A stretch of DNA of 64,000 nucleotides from Mycobacterium sp. Root265. GTDB taxonomy: Bacteria > Actinomycetota > Actinomycetes > Mycobacteriales > Mycobacteriaceae. The notes under the pieces were generated by a model. It did not search any database, had not been told where the DNA came from, and worked only from the letters and a program-made list of their open reading frames with translations. Location of the stretch: positions 168,182 to 232,181 of the forward strand of contig NZ_LMJA01000002.1 in the NCBI RefSeq assembly GCF_001428895.1, read 5' to 3'. Within the stretch, counting starts at the first letter, position 1. The number at the start of each line of letters is the position of its first letter. The translations under genes and the position numbers were made by a program. Below are positions 27,328 to 39,533 of this stretch, in pieces.

Positions 27328-28179
27328 GTGGAGACACCGCGGCTACTTTTTGTCCATGCCCATCCCGACGACGAATCGCTGATCACCGGCGCGACCATCG
27401 CGCACTACGCCGCTCAGGGCGCCGAGGTTCGGGTCGTCACCTGCACCATGGGCGAGGAGGGCGAGGTGATCGGCGAGCGCTGGGCCGGCCTCGCGGTCGA
27501 CGCCGCCGACCAACTCGGCGGGTACCGGGTCACCGAACTCACCGCGGCCCTGTCCGCGCTCGGCGCGGGGGAACCGCACTATCTGGGCGGCGCCGGACGC
27601 TGGCGCGACTCGGGGATGCCCGGCACCCCCGCCCGGCACCGGCAGCGGTTCGTGGACGCACCGTTGGAGGAGCCCGTCGCCGAACTGGTCGCCGTCATCC
27701 AGGAGTTCCGGCCGCACGTCGTCGTCGGCTACGACCCCAACGGCGGCTACGGCCACCCCGACCACGTCCGGGTGCACGAGCTCAGCACCGCTGCTGTGGC
27801 CGCCTGCGCGGACCTGGCCTGGGCGGTGCCGAAGTTCTATTGGGCGGTGCTGGCGGCGTCCGGGTTCATCGACGGCTTCCGCAATATCGGCGAGCCCCCG
27901 CAGGACTGGATCGTGATCAAGCCCGAAGATTTCTCCTTCGCGTTCCCCGATGACCGGGTCGACGCGATCATCGATGCGTCGGTCCAGTTGCCGGCCAAGG
28001 CCGCTGCGCTGAGAGCGCACGCCACTCAGGTCAAGGTGGCGCCGGACGGCCGGTCGATGGCGCTGTCCAACAACATCGCGTTGCCGCTGTGGGGCGTCGA
28101 GCACTTCGTGCTGGCCGCAGGGGAGCGAGGCGGCGACGGTATCGAGACCGACCTATTGGCAGGGCTGAATCTCCGATAG
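27328..28179 (+). CDS. mshB: GlcNAc-Ins deacetylase MshB (mycothiol synthesis)
   Basis: 283 residues. The zinc site HAHPDDE supplies H12 and D15, and [13 protein letters not shown] supplies H146; D14 is the catalytic base. It deacetylates 1-O-(2-acetamido-2-deoxy-glucopyranosyl)-inositol, the second specific step of mycothiol synthesis. Length and motifs agree with M. tuberculosis MshB (Rv1170). GTG start, 17 bp from the divergent ClC gene, probably leaderless. It is followed by a possible small gene and the Rv1171-like membrane protein. Confidence 0.93.
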   Translation: METPRLLFVHAHPDDESLITGATIAHYAAQGAEVRVVTCTMGEEGEVIGERWAGLAVDAADQLGGYRVTELTAALSALGAGEPHYLGGAGRWRDSGMPGTPARHRQRFVDAPLEEPVAELVAVIQEFRPHVVVGYDPNGGYGHPDHVRVHELSTAAVAACADLAWAVPKFYWAVLAASGFIDGFRNIGEPPQDWIVIKPEDFSFAFPDDRVDAIIDASVQLPAKAAALRAHATQVKVAPDGRSMALSNNIALPLWGVEHFVLAAGERGGDGIETDLLAGLNLR

Positions 28180-28195
28180 CGGGACGCGGACGCGG

Positions 28196-28208
28196 TAAGG
28201 TCTGCGAC
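28196..28208 (+). promoter_or_regulatory. Leaderless promoter of a 35-codon ORF
   Basis: TAAGGT at 28196-28201, then 7 nt and ATG at 28209. Ideal -10 to start spacing for a leaderless mRNA. Confidence 0.5.
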
Positions 28209-28316
28209 ATGGACCCGGATTTGGATCCCAACCTGCAGCATCAACAGGACCGCGCCGACAACTTTCAGTGGGTGGTCGGCTCCTTGGTCGCGCTGCTCGA
28301 CAGCATCCCGACCTGA
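28209..28316 (+). CDS. Possible leaderless 35-residue protein
   Basis: MDPDLDPNLQHQQDRADNFQ, then WVVGSLVALLDSIPT: an acidic N-terminus and a short hydrophobic end. The ATG stands 7 nt after TAAGGT, the best leaderless -10 in this part. The frame overlaps the start of the Rv1171-like gene by 49 bases in another frame, so it may be an upstream ORF coupling translation to that gene. No family recognised. Confidence 0.45.
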   Translation: MDPDLDPNLQHQQDRADNFQWVVGSLVALLDSIPT

Positions 28317-28708
28317 CAGCCGCGCGTCTCGACGGGCCGGCCTGGCTGCCGCCCGTCGTTCTTTCTGTGCTCGCCCTCGATGGCGTGTTGTCCGCTCTGG
28401 CGGCGGCATTTCTGCTGCCACTCCGGCTGGGCTCGGTGCCGTTTCCCATCAGCATGCTGATCAGCGGCGCGCTGAACGCCGCCCTGGTCTGGGCGGCCCT
28501 GCACTGGACCACGTCGACGCGCATCGCGGCGCTGCCGCTGTGGACCTGGTTGATCACGGTGCTCGCGCTGACCTTCGGCGGCCCCGGCGATGATCTGGTG
28601 TTCGGCGGCGTCGGCGTGATGGCCTACGCGGCGCTGCTACTCATCGCGGTGGGGGCGCTGCCCGCCGCCGCGGTGCTGCGATCCGCGGGACCTGTGCGCG
28701 ATCGGTAA
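28268..28708 (+). CDS. Rv1171-like four-helix membrane protein
   Basis: 146 residues from a GTG. Four hydrophobic segments (VVLSVLALDGVLSALAAAFL, ISGALNAALVWAALHW, TWLITVLALTF, YAALLLIAVGALPAAAV) with a negatively charged GGPGDDLVFGG loop. Position between mshB and fbiC matches Rv1171, a conserved membrane protein of unknown function. No Shine-Dalgarno is visible; translation may depend on the overlapping 35-codon frame. The first 20 residues are the uncertain part. Confidence 0.7.
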   Translation: MGGRLLGRAARQHPDLTAARLDGPAWLPPVVLSVLALDGVLSALAAAFLLPLRLGSVPFPISMLISGALNAALVWAALHWTTSTRIAALPLWTWLITVLALTFGGPGDDLVFGGVGVMAYAALLLIAVGALPAAAVLRSAGPVRDR

Positions 28709-28748
28709 CGCTCACCACCCTTACAGATTGCGCACAAATCGCCGAGGG

Positions 28749-29864
28749 CTACTGGTCGGAGCCTGAGCCGGAGTCGTTCTTGGGGCTGGGCTTGGCGTCG
28801 TTCTTCGTATCGGGCTTGGTGTCCGGCTTGGTGTCGGTCTTGTCGTCCGGGTCGCTGTCGGCTTTCGGATCGGGTCCGGGATCGTGCTTCACGGTGTCCG
28901 GCTTCTCGGTGTCCACATCGGCGTCGGCGTCGGTCGTGTCCTCGACGTCCACGTCCTGCTCGGTGTCCTCGTCCGTGAGGTCTTCTTCGTCGGCGGGGTC
29001 GAGGTCGGTAGCGGGTGTCTCCACGGGCTGCTGAGGCTCGACGTCTTCGGGTTCGGTGTCGATCGGGGTCTGTACGGGTTCTCCGGCCGGTGGCTCGGCG
29101 GGCGGCGTCTCGGACTCCTCTTGTGGACCGTCTCCGTCGGTGACCTCACCGGAGAGCGCCGTGTCGACGGCCGCCGGGCCCCGCGCGGCGGTGCGTGCCC
29201 CGGCCAGATTCAGCTCAGCGGTCTGCGCTGTTGTCAGCAGACCGCCACCGATCGGCGGGATAGGCGGCAGTGGCGGCAACCAGAACGCCAATTGGTCGTT
29301 GGCGAAGTAGATGAACGAGTTGATGGTGTCGACGGCGACGTTGCGCAGGCCCTGCACGAAGGACACCGACCCGCCGATCCAGTCGGCGATGTTGAAGGTG
29401 ATGCTCTGGACGATGCGCTCACCCAGGTAGTAGAAGATCATGATCTGCGGGGAGAGCCAACCCACCCAGGGAACCCAGCCCACGGCGTAGGCGGCCACCT
29501 CGAAGCCCCACTCCACCCACGGCTCGACGGCGTTGTAGATGTTCTTGATGCCGCTGCTCAGCGAATTCCCGACGACGACCGGCGGGAACTGCGGGCTGGG
29601 GAACGACGCCGAAGAACTCGGCGGCACCACGATGCGCTGCACGAAGTCGGTGAGAAGATTCGGAAGGTCGGCCACCGATGCCGTGGTCAGTGGCGCGGCG
29701 GCGGCGCTCAATTGCACGGGTTGCGCGACGACCCGCACCTGCGGGGCCGCCGCAACGGAGGCCGGGTGATGGCTGGGTTCGGCAACCGACGGGGCGGCGG
29801 CGATGGCCACGGCCGACACGGCGGCAACCGCTGTGGTGAGGCTAGAGCGAACCGAAAATTCCAT
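28749..29864 (-). CDS. Secreted mycobacterial protein with acidic low-complexity tail
   Basis: 371 residues. A signal peptide (SSLTTAVAAVSAVAIAAAPS, cleavage near VAEP) is followed by a mycobacterial domain with hydrophobic stretches about 110-200 (WVPWVGWLSPQIMIFYYLGE, ITFNIADWIGG), then from about 245 a tail of Asp, Glu, Thr, Pro and Lys repeats such as DTKPDTKPDTKND. The domain occurs in many mycobacterial exported proteins of unknown function. It sits where M. tuberculosis has a PE gene (Rv1172c). GGAGG precedes the ATG. Confidence 0.75.
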   Translation of the reverse strand: MEFSVRSSLTTAVAAVSAVAIAAAPSVAEPSHHPASVAAAPQVRVVAQPVQLSAAAAPLTTASVADLPNLLTDFVQRIVVPPSSSASFPSPQFPPVVVGNSLSSGIKNIYNAVEPWVEWGFEVAAYAVGWVPWVGWLSPQIMIFYYLGERIVQSITFNIADWIGGSVSFVQGLRNVAVDTINSFIYFANDQLAFWLPPLPPIPPIGGGLLTTAQTAELNLAGARTAARGPAAVDTALSGEVTDGDGPQEESETPPAEPPAGEPVQTPIDTEPEDVEPQQPVETPATDLDPADEEDLTDEDTEQDVDVEDTTDADADVDTEKPDTVKHDPGPDPKADSDPDDKTDTKPDTKPDTKNDAKPSPKNDSGSGSDQ

Positions 29865-30059
29865 GGCACCAGCACCTCCGATTCAGAAGTATCGGGAATC
29901 AACTTACGGGACCGTCAGTCGTCCGAAGGGCTATTCGACAGCGGGAAGGGACGTGGCTCGTGTCGCACTGCTCGGCGGCGGCTATCGTGACCCCTATGCC
30001 AGGCGCATCTGTTTCAGATAGTGAGACGCGCGGATGATCCGCGTCCACGCCGGGGTTAC

Positions 30060-32636
30060 ATGGGAGTGGCTCTGAACCCCCAGCACGGCTCCGATCTGCC
30101 CAGCCCGGTGGTCCCGCCGAAGTCCAACCCGGCCGCCCTGCGGCGCGTACTTCGCCGCGCCCGCGACGGCGTCGCCCTCAACGTGGACGAAGCCGCCCTG
30201 GCGATGACCGCGCGCGGCGAGGATCTGGCCGACCTCTGTGCCAGCGCGGCCCGGGTGCGTGACGCCGGTCTGGAATCCGCCGGACGCCGCGGCGCCACCG
30301 GCAGGTTGCCGGTCAGTTACTCCCGCAAGGTCTTCATCCCGGTGACCCACCTGTGCCGGGACACATGCCACTACTGCACGTTCGTGACGGTGCCCGGCAA
30401 GTTGCGCGCCGAGGGCAAGGGCATGTTCATGGAGCCCGACGAGATACTCGAGGTGGCCCGCCAGGGGGCGGAGCTGGGCTGCAAGGAAGCGCTATTCACC
30501 CTCGGTGATCGCCCCGAGGCGCGCTGGCCCGAAGCCAAGCAGTGGCTCGACGAACGCGGCTACGATTCCACGCTGGATTACGTGCGCGCGATGGCCATCC
30601 GGGTGCTGGAGGAAACCGGGCTGCTGCCGCACCTCAACCCCGGCGTGATGAGCTGGACCGAGCTGTCGCGGCTGAAACCCGTTGCGCCGTCGATGGGCAT
30701 GATGCTGGAGACGACGTCGCGGCGACTCTTCGAGACCAAGGGCCTGGCCCACTACGGCAGCCCGGACAAGGATCCCGAGATCCGGCTGCGCACGCTGGAC
30801 GACGCCGGCCGGTTGTCCGTGCCGTTCACCACCGGACTGCTGGTCGGTATCGGTGAGACGCTGCTCGAGCGTGCCGAGACGATGCACGCCATCCGTAAGT
30901 CGCACAAGTCGTTCGGGCATGTTCAGGAAGTCATCGTGCAGAACTTCCGGGCCAAGGACCACACCGCGATGGCCGGTGTGCCCGACGCCGGGATCGACGA
31001 CTTCCTGGCCACCATCGCGGTGACCCGACTGGTGCTGGGCCCCAAGATGCGGATCCAGGCACCGCCGAACCTGGTGTCACGCGAGGAATGCCTGGCGCTG
31101 ATCGGTGCCGGTGTGGACGACTGGGGTGGCGTGTCACCGCTGACCCCCGACCACGTCAACCCCGAGCGGCCGTGGCCCAACCTCGACGACCTGGCGTCGG
31201 TGACCGCGGACGCGGGATACGACCTGGTGCAGCGGCTCACCGCGCAACCGCAGTACGTCCAGGCCGGTGCGGCCTGGATCGATCCTCGGGTCCGCGGGCA
31301 TGTCGATGCGCTGGCCGACCCGGACACCGGGTTGGCACTGGATGTGAATCCGGTGGGCCGGCCGTGGCAGGAGCCCGACGAGGCCGCCGAATCCCTGGGC
31401 CGGACCGATCTGCATGAGGCGATCGATTCCGAGGGGCGGCTCACCGAGACCCGCAGCGACCTCGACAGCGCATTCGGTGACTGGGAGTCGATCCGGGAGA
31501 AGGTCTCCGAACTCGCGGCCCGCGCCCCGGAACGGATCGACACCGATGTGCTGGCCGCGTTGCGGGCCGCCGAACGAAATCCCGGCGAATGCAGCGACGA
31601 CGAATATCTGGCGCTGGCGACGGCCGATGGACCGGCGCTGGATGCCGTTGCCGCACTGGCGGACTCGCTTCGGCGCGACGTCGTCGGCGATGACGTCACC
31701 TACGTGGTGAACCGCAATATCAATTTCACCAACATCTGCTACACCGGCTGCCGGTTCTGCGCGTTCGCGCAGCGCAAGGGCGACGCCGATGCGTTCTCAC
31801 TGTCCACCGGCGAGGTCGCCGACCGGGCCTGGGAGGCCCACGTCGCCGGCGCCACCGAGGTCTGCATGCAGGGCGGGATCGATCCCGAACTGCCGGTCAC
31901 CGGGTACGCCGACCTGGTGCGCGCGGTGAAGTCCCGGGTGCCCTCGATGCACGTGCACGCGTTCTCCCCGATGGAGATCTCCAACGGCGTCACCCGCAGC
32001 GGACTCTCGCTGCGAGAGTGGCTGACCAGCCTGCGCGAAGCCGGTCTGGGCTCGATCCCGGGCACCGCCGCCGAGATCCTCGATGACGAGGTGCGCTGGG
32101 TGCTCACCAAGGGCAAACTGCCCACCTCGGAATGGATCGACGTGATCAGCACCGCGCACGAGGTCGGGCTGCGCTCGAGTTCGACGATGATGTACGGCCA
32201 TGTCGACACCCCCAAGCACTGGGTGGGTCACCTCAATGTCCTGCGCGGCATCCAGGACCGCACCGGTGGTTTCACCGAGTTCGTGCCGCTGCCGTTCGTG
32301 CACCAGTCCAGCCCGCTCTACCTGGCCGGTGGCGCGCGTCCGGGACCCACGCACCGCGACAACCGCGCGGTGCACGCACTGGCACGGATCATGTTGCACG
32401 GCAGGATCTCCAACATCCAGACCAGCTGGGTGAAGCTGGGTGTCGAGCGCACCCGGGTGATGCTCAACGGTGGCGCCAACGACCTGGGCGGCACCTTGAT
32501 GGAAGAGACCATCTCGCGGATGGCGGGTTCGGAGAACGGGTCGGCCAAGTCGGTCGAGGAGCTGACGGCGATCGCCGAGGGCATCGGCCGGCCGGCCCGG
32601 CAGCGCTCCACCACGTACACACCGCTGGCCGCCTGA
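30060..32636 (+). CDS. fbiC: FO synthase FbiC
   Basis: 858 residues: a fusion of two radical-SAM enzymes, CofG and CofH. The first [4Fe-4S] motif is C99-x3-C103-x2-C106 (CRDTCHYC), the second C560-x3-C564-x2-C567 (CYTGCRFC). Together they join tyrosine to 5-amino-6-ribitylaminouracil to make FO, the deazaflavin of coenzyme F420. Order and length match M. tuberculosis Rv1173. ATG 30060 was preferred to an upstream start at 30021; a GTG two codons later is also possible. A hairpin (30025-30045) sits just ahead of the start. Confidence 0.95.
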   Translation: MGVALNPQHGSDLPSPVVPPKSNPAALRRVLRRARDGVALNVDEAALAMTARGEDLADLCASAARVRDAGLESAGRRGATGRLPVSYSRKVFIPVTHLCRDTCHYCTFVTVPGKLRAEGKGMFMEPDEILEVARQGAELGCKEALFTLGDRPEARWPEAKQWLDERGYDSTLDYVRAMAIRVLEETGLLPHLNPGVMSWTELSRLKPVAPSMGMMLETTSRRLFETKGLAHYGSPDKDPEIRLRTLDDAGRLSVPFTTGLLVGIGETLLERAETMHAIRKSHKSFGHVQEVIVQNFRAKDHTAMAGVPDAGIDDFLATIAVTRLVLGPKMRIQAPPNLVSREECLALIGAGVDDWGGVSPLTPDHVNPERPWPNLDDLASVTADAGYDLVQRLTAQPQYVQAGAAWIDPRVRGHVDALADPDTGLALDVNPVGRPWQEPDEAAESLGRTDLHEAIDSEGRLTETRSDLDSAFGDWESIREKVSELAARAPERIDTDVLAALRAAERNPGECSDDEYLALATADGPALDAVAALADSLRRDVVGDDVTYVVNRNINFTNICYTGCRFCAFAQRKGDADAFSLSTGEVADRAWEAHVAGATEVCMQGGIDPELPVTGYADLVRAVKSRVPSMHVHAFSPMEISNGVTRSGLSLREWLTSLREAGLGSIPGTAAEILDDEVRWVLTKGKLPTSEWIDVISTAHEVGLRSSSTMMYGHVDTPKHWVGHLNVLRGIQDRTGGFTEFVPLPFVHQSSPLYLAGGARPGPTHRDNRAVHALARIMLHGRISNIQTSWVKLGVERTRVMLNGGANDLGGTLMEETISRMAGSENGSAKSVEELTAIAEGIGRPARQRSTTYTPLAA

Positions 32637-32666
32637 GCTCGTCCAACCCGGTACCCACCCGGTCGC

Positions 32667-32679
32667 TACGATCTTCGCC
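32667..32679 (+). promoter_or_regulatory. Leaderless promoter of the LuxR regulator gene
   Basis: TACGAT at 32667-32672, 7 nt, then ATG 32680 with no Shine-Dalgarno. Confidence 0.55.
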
Positions 32680-35448
32680 ATGTCCATCATGCTGCGCGGC
32701 CGCGACCGTGATCGCGCCGTCCTGGACAACCTGACGGCGCAAGCCCGTTCGGGTAGCAGCCAGGTCCTCGTGCTGCGCGGTGAGGCCGGCGTCGGCAAAA
32801 CCGCACTCCTGGAGTACGTGTCGGAGCAGGCCGCCGGGTTCAACGCGATGCGGGTGGCCGGCGTCCAGGAAGACATGGAACTCGCGTTCGCCGGCCTGCA
32901 ACAGCTGTGCATACCGTTGATGGGCCACCTGGACGTTTTGCCGCAGCCCCAGCGCGAGGCGCTGGACGTCGCGTTCGGGTACGGCGCAGGCCCCGCGCCC
33001 GACCGGTTCCTGGTCGGCTTGGCGGTGCTGAGCCTGATGGCGGCCGCGTCCGCCGAACGTCCGCTGCTGTGCATCGTGGACGACGCGCAGTGGCTGGATC
33101 AGGTGTCGGTGCAGACGCTGGCCTTCGTGGCGCGCCGGCTGCTGGCCGAACAGGTGGCGATGGTCTTCGCCGTCCGGAGCGGCCATCCCGATGTGCTGGC
33201 CGGTCTGCCCGACCACACCGTGAGCGTGCTCTCCGACGCCGCGGCGCGGGAACTGCTGGAATCGGTGCTGATCGGCGGTATCGATCCGTCGGTCCGTGAC
33301 CGCATCGTCGCCGAGACCCGTGGCCTGCCGCTGGCGATCCTGGATGTGCCGCGCAGCGTGTCCTCCACCGAATTGGCCGGCGGGTTCTGGCTCTCCGGCC
33401 GCCGCTCCACGACCACGGCGATCGAGGACGGTTTCGTCGCCCGCATCCAGGCGATGCCCCCCGACACCCGGCAACTCCTCCTGGTCGCCGCAGCCGAGCC
33501 GGTCGGCGATGCGGCGTTGTTCCTGCGGGCGGCAGCCGAGTTGGCGGTGCCCATCGACGCGCTGGCCCAAGCAGAAGCCGCCGGTCTCATCGAATTCGGG
33601 CCCAAGATGCGGTTCCAGCACCCGCTGATGCGCTCGGCCGCCTACCGCGCCGCCGATCTCTCCGAACGCCGCGTCGTCCATCGGGCACTGGCTGCGGCGA
33701 CGGATTCGCAGGCCGACCCCGACCGTCGGGCCTGGCACGCCGCCAACGCCGCGGCCGGCCCCGACGACACAGTGGCCGCCGAGTTGGAGATCTCGGCGGA
33801 CCGGGCTCAGAACCGGGGTGGAATGGCCGCCGCGGCAGCATTTCTGGAGCGCGCCACCGTCCTCACGATCGATCCGCAGTTACGCGGATCACGGGCGATC
33901 GCGGCCGCTCAGGCCAAACGCGAAGCGGCCTCTCCCGATGCGGCCTACGCGCTGTTGGCGATCGCAGAGTCCGCACCGCTCACTGCGCTGCAACAGGGAC
34001 AGGTGGCCCGGATGCGGGCACAGATGGATTTCGTGCGCAGCAGGGCAGGAGCGTCGGGAGCTCCCACCGTCGGGGATGCCAGTGCACAGTTGCTCAGCGC
34101 GGCAAAGCAACTCGACGGCCTCGACGACGAGCTGGCCAGGGAGACCTACCTGGAGGCGCTGACGGGCGCGATGTACGCCGGGCGACTCGGTGCACCGACG
34201 CTGCTGCACGAGGTGGCCGCAGCGGGCGCCGGCGCGGTCGGACGGCTCACCGATCTGCAGCGGCCGATCGACTATCTGCTCCGCGGTATGGCCGCGCGGA
34301 TCATCGACGGTCCCGGCGCCGGATCCGCCGATCTACGTACCGCCCAGGAATTGTGGAACGCCACGGCGCAGCAGAATCCGGGCCGCTGGCTGTACTGGCC
34401 GTTTCCCATCGCGCAGGAATCTGCCGCGCACGAGATGTGGGACGACGAGGTCCTCGAACGCATCGCCACCGGCATCCTGGGCCGGGCCCGAGATGCGGGA
34501 GCACTGGCGGCGCTCCCGCCGGCACTCGGCTATCGGGCCGGCGTGCATTTCTATCGTGGCGAATTCGGTTCCGCAGCAAGGCTCATCGAAGAGTCGGCAT
34601 CGATCACCGCGGCCATGGGCAACGCGCCGGTGCGCTATCACTCGCTGAACCTGGCCGCGTGGAGTGGGGTACCCGAGGACGCTGTTGGCATCATCGAGGC
34701 GGCTGCCGTCGACGGTGCGGCCAGAGGTGAAGGGCGACTGCTCGGGCTGGCCGCGTTCTGCAGCGCCGTGCTGTACAACGGACTCGGTCGTTACGAGGAG
34801 GCGCTGTCTGCGGCCCGTCGCTGTTGCGAATACGAGGATCTCGGGTTTCACAGCTGGTGCCTGTACGAACTGATCGAGGCCGCCGCGCACGTGGGTGACC
34901 GTGACACCGCCGTCGACGCGCTGCCGAGACTGGAGGAACGCGCGGGTGCCAGCGGAACCGATTGGGGGTTGGGGGCGGTGGCGGCGGCGCAGGCTCTACT
35001 GGCGGATGGCGCCGCCGCCGAGGCCAAGTTCGTGGAGGCGATCGAGCGGCTCGAACGTGCTGACATCGCCCTGCACCTTTCCCGGGCGCGACTGTCCTAC
35101 GGCGAGTGGCTGCGCCGGGTCAACCGGCGCAATGACGCGCGCAGCCAGCTGGGCGCCGCCCACGACGCCTTCACGAGGATGGGGGCGCTGGGATTCGCCG
35201 AACGCGCGCGCCGCGAACTGGTGGCGACGGGGGAGAAGATGCGCAAGCAACCCCTGAAATCGGGTGACGGGCTGACGGCGCAAGAGGCGCAGATCGCCGG
35301 ACTGGCCCGCGACGGCCTGACCAATTCCGAGATCGGTGCGCAGTTGTTCATCAGCGCGCACACCGTCGAATGGCATTTGCGCAAGGTGTTCGTGAAGCTG
35401 GGCATCACGTCCCGGCGACAGCTGCGCACCGTGTCCTGGACTGAATGA
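32680..35448 (+). CDS. Large ATP-binding LuxR (LAL) transcriptional regulator
   Basis: 922 residues. Walker A GEAGVGKT at 34-41, Walker B LLCIVDDAQWLD near 130-140, a long helical middle part of tetratricopeptide-like character, and a C-terminal LuxR HTH from about residue 865 (LTAQEAQIAGLARDGLTNSE, HTVEWHLRKVFVKLGI). LAL/MalT-type proteins activate transcription after ATP and ligand binding. It lies in a place where M. tuberculosis carries Rv1174c. Neighbouring DUF2231 and YceI genes downstream on the same strand could be targets, which is inference. Confidence 0.88.
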   Translation: MSIMLRGRDRDRAVLDNLTAQARSGSSQVLVLRGEAGVGKTALLEYVSEQAAGFNAMRVAGVQEDMELAFAGLQQLCIPLMGHLDVLPQPQREALDVAFGYGAGPAPDRFLVGLAVLSLMAAASAERPLLCIVDDAQWLDQVSVQTLAFVARRLLAEQVAMVFAVRSGHPDVLAGLPDHTVSVLSDAAARELLESVLIGGIDPSVRDRIVAETRGLPLAILDVPRSVSSTELAGGFWLSGRRSTTTAIEDGFVARIQAMPPDTRQLLLVAAAEPVGDAALFLRAAAELAVPIDALAQAEAAGLIEFGPKMRFQHPLMRSAAYRAADLSERRVVHRALAAATDSQADPDRRAWHAANAAAGPDDTVAAELEISADRAQNRGGMAAAAAFLERATVLTIDPQLRGSRAIAAAQAKREAASPDAAYALLAIAESAPLTALQQGQVARMRAQMDFVRSRAGASGAPTVGDASAQLLSAAKQLDGLDDELARETYLEALTGAMYAGRLGAPTLLHEVAAAGAGAVGRLTDLQRPIDYLLRGMAARIIDGPGAGSADLRTAQELWNATAQQNPGRWLYWPFPIAQESAAHEMWDDEVLERIATGILGRARDAGALAALPPALGYRAGVHFYRGEFGSAARLIEESASITAAMGNAPVRYHSLNLAAWSGVPEDAVGIIEAAAVDGAARGEGRLLGLAAFCSAVLYNGLGRYEEALSAARRCCEYEDLGFHSWCLYELIEAAAHVGDRDTAVDALPRLEERAGASGTDWGLGAVAAAQALLADGAAAEAKFVEAIERLERADIALHLSRARLSYGEWLRRVNRRNDARSQLGAAHDAFTRMGALGFAERARRELVATGEKMRKQPLKSGDGLTAQEAQIAGLARDGLTNSEIGAQLFISAHTVEWHLRKVFVKLGITSRRQLRTVSWTE

Positions 35449-35455
35449 AACCGCC

Positions 35456-35474
35456 TGAGCCTAGGCTTCCCTAA
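35456..35474. promoter_or_regulatory. Weak IdeR-box-like sequence
   Basis: TGAGCCTAGGCTTCCCTAA matches the IdeR/DtxR consensus TWAGGTWAGSCTWACCTWA at 15 of 19 positions, counting degenerate ones. It lies 97 bp before the DUF2231 ATG. Weak evidence; iron control is not otherwise suggested. Confidence 0.2.
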
Positions 35475-35571
35475 CCGTGCATGAGTGAAATTTGTTGTGG
35501 CGATTTGGCTTTCAGGTGTCTCACGTGCGCTGCTGTCGGTATCTTGGGTTGTCGCCGAACCCAGGAGTGTC

Positions 35572-36036
35572 ATGAATACCATCGCGGGTATCCCTGCCCA
35601 TGCGCTGCTGGTGCACGGTGTCGTCGTGTTGGCACCGTTGACGGCGGTTCTCCTTGTTCTTGACGCATTCTCGCGGGCCGCGCGCAGTCGGTTGGTGTGG
35701 TTGGCGTTGGCGTTGGCGGTTTGCGTTGCAGTGCTCACGCCGATTACAGCATCGGCGGGCCAGTGGCTCTACGACCGCGAGAGCGAACACCGCCCGATCC
35801 TCGAGCTGCATGAGGAGCGCGGCGAATGGATGATCTACTTCGCGGTCGGCCTGCTGCTCGTGGCGATCCTGCAGGCTGTCCAACACCTGAGGGAGTCGCG
35901 GGCCGAGAAACCGGGCAGAGCGCTCGCGGTGGTCGCGGCAGTGCTCGCCGTGGTGGTCGGAGTGTCATCGGTGGTCGGTGTGGTTCTGATCGGCCATTCG
36001 GGAGCGGAAGCGAAGTGGGGCACCATCGCGGAATGA
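35572..36036 (+). CDS. DUF2231 membrane protein
   Basis: 154 residues, four membrane helices. The start GIPAHALLVHGVVVLAPLTA matches the DUF2231 signature (G.P.HP...H...V). HE in LELHEERGEWM and the terminal helix GVVLIGHSGAEAKWG carry His residues that could bind a metal or heme in the membrane. Function unknown. The ATG at 35572 has CCAGGAG 5 nt upstream, which excludes longer starts. Followed by a yceI gene after 71 bp. Confidence 0.85.
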   Translation: MNTIAGIPAHALLVHGVVVLAPLTAVLLVLDAFSRAARSRLVWLALALAVCVAVLTPITASAGQWLYDRESEHRPILELHEERGEWMIYFAVGLLLVAILQAVQHLRESRAEKPGRALAVVAAVLAVVVGVSSVVGVVLIGHSGAEAKWGTIAE

Positions 36037-36039
36037 AAT

Positions 36040-36053
36040 CGGACCATAGTCCG
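36040..36053. promoter_or_regulatory. Inverted repeat ahead of yceI
   Basis: CGGAC-CATA-GTCCG, a perfect 5-bp dyad 54 bp before the yceI ATG and 4 bp after the previous stop. Candidate operator or weak terminator; sequence alone does not decide. Confidence 0.3.
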
Positions 36054-36107
36054 TTTACTCCTGGTGAGGGCGTCGGGAAGGCCGCGCCCGCTGAGCAAGG
36101 AGATCTC

Positions 36108-36656
36108 ATGACCGCAGCAGTAGCCACCGACCTGACCGCAGGTACCTGGGCCCTCGACCCGGTGCATTCCTCGGTGAACTTTGCGGTCCGTCACCTGGTG
36201 GTGAGCAAGGTCCGCGGCACGTTCGACAACTTCGAGGGCGCCGTCACGGTGGCCGAGGACGGGACCCCGTCGGTGACCGCCACCATCGACATCACCTCGG
36301 TCAACACCCGCAACGAGCAGCGCGATGCCCACCTGAAGGCGGCCGACTTCTTCGATGCCGAGCAGTTCCCGACGGCCTCCTTCGTGTCCACCGCGGTGCG
36401 CGCCGACGGTGACGACTACGTGCTCGACGGCGAGTTCACCCTCAAGGGTGTCACCAAGCCGGTCTCGCTGAAGCTGGAGTTCAACGGGGTCAACCCCGGC
36501 ATGGGTCACGGCGAAGTTGCCGGCTTCGAGGCTTCGGTGGTGTTGAACCGCAAGGACTTCGGCATCGACATCGACATGCCGCTGGAGACCGGTGGCGCCG
36601 TGGTCGGCGACAAGGTCACCATCACCCTGGAGATCGAGGCCCTCAAGCAGTCCTGA
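36108..36656 (+). CDS. YceI-family isoprenoid-binding protein
   Basis: 182 residues. TWALDPVHSSVNFAVRHLVV and SKVRGTFDNFEGAV open the lipocalin-like YceI barrel; EQFPTASFVSTAV and VTKPVSLKLEFNG follow. Members bind polyprenyl or amide-type lipids in a long cavity. There is no signal peptide, so this one is probably cytoplasmic. AAGGAGATCTC before the ATG is a strong Shine-Dalgarno. It lies 71 bp after the DUF2231 gene and meets the convergent fadH gene end to end. Confidence 0.88.
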   Translation: MTAAVATDLTAGTWALDPVHSSVNFAVRHLVVSKVRGTFDNFEGAVTVAEDGTPSVTATIDITSVNTRNEQRDAHLKAADFFDAEQFPTASFVSTAVRADGDDYVLDGEFTLKGVTKPVSLKLEFNGVNPGMGHGEVAGFEASVVLNRKDFGIDIDMPLETGGAVVGDKVTITLEIEALKQS

Positions 36657-36657
36657 G

Positions 36658-39294
<2,637 letters not shown>

Positions 39295-39297
39295 CTA

Positions 39298-39329
39298 TGC
39301 AACAAGTTGCAGTGCAGCGGAGTGCATAG
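39298..39329. promoter_or_regulatory. Nested palindromes, candidate PadR operator
   Basis: The perfect 14-bp palindrome TGCAACAAGTTGCA (39298-39311) overlaps a wider inverted repeat CTATGCA (39295-39301) / TGCATAG (39323-39329). It lies about 32-60 bp upstream of the padR start, between padR and fdxC, so autorepression or control of either gene is possible. Inferred. Confidence 0.45.
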
Positions 39330-39533
39330 CGCGCGGCTACTAGGCGTGGTGTATCTGCAACGGCTAGTATCAGCAACCACGCGCCACCCCTACGGGGCGG
39401 CGCGTGAAGTTAGGACACACTGAGACGCACGTCCAGTTACGGGCCATTCATACTGGCCCGTGCGGAAGCTCCCACGAGTCCCGACCCAGAACTGAAAACC
39501 CGACCAGCAGCCCACTGGACAGGAGAAACATCA

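Noticed and set aside
30025-30045. Riboswitch ahead of fbiC
   Set aside because: Only one short hairpin (GACG-CGGAT / ATCCG-CGTC); no conserved aptamer feature is visible.
35456-35474. IdeR box controlling DUF2231/yceI
   Set aside because: Only 15 of 19 degenerate positions match and both half-site ends are broken; kept as a low-confidence note, not as a finding.
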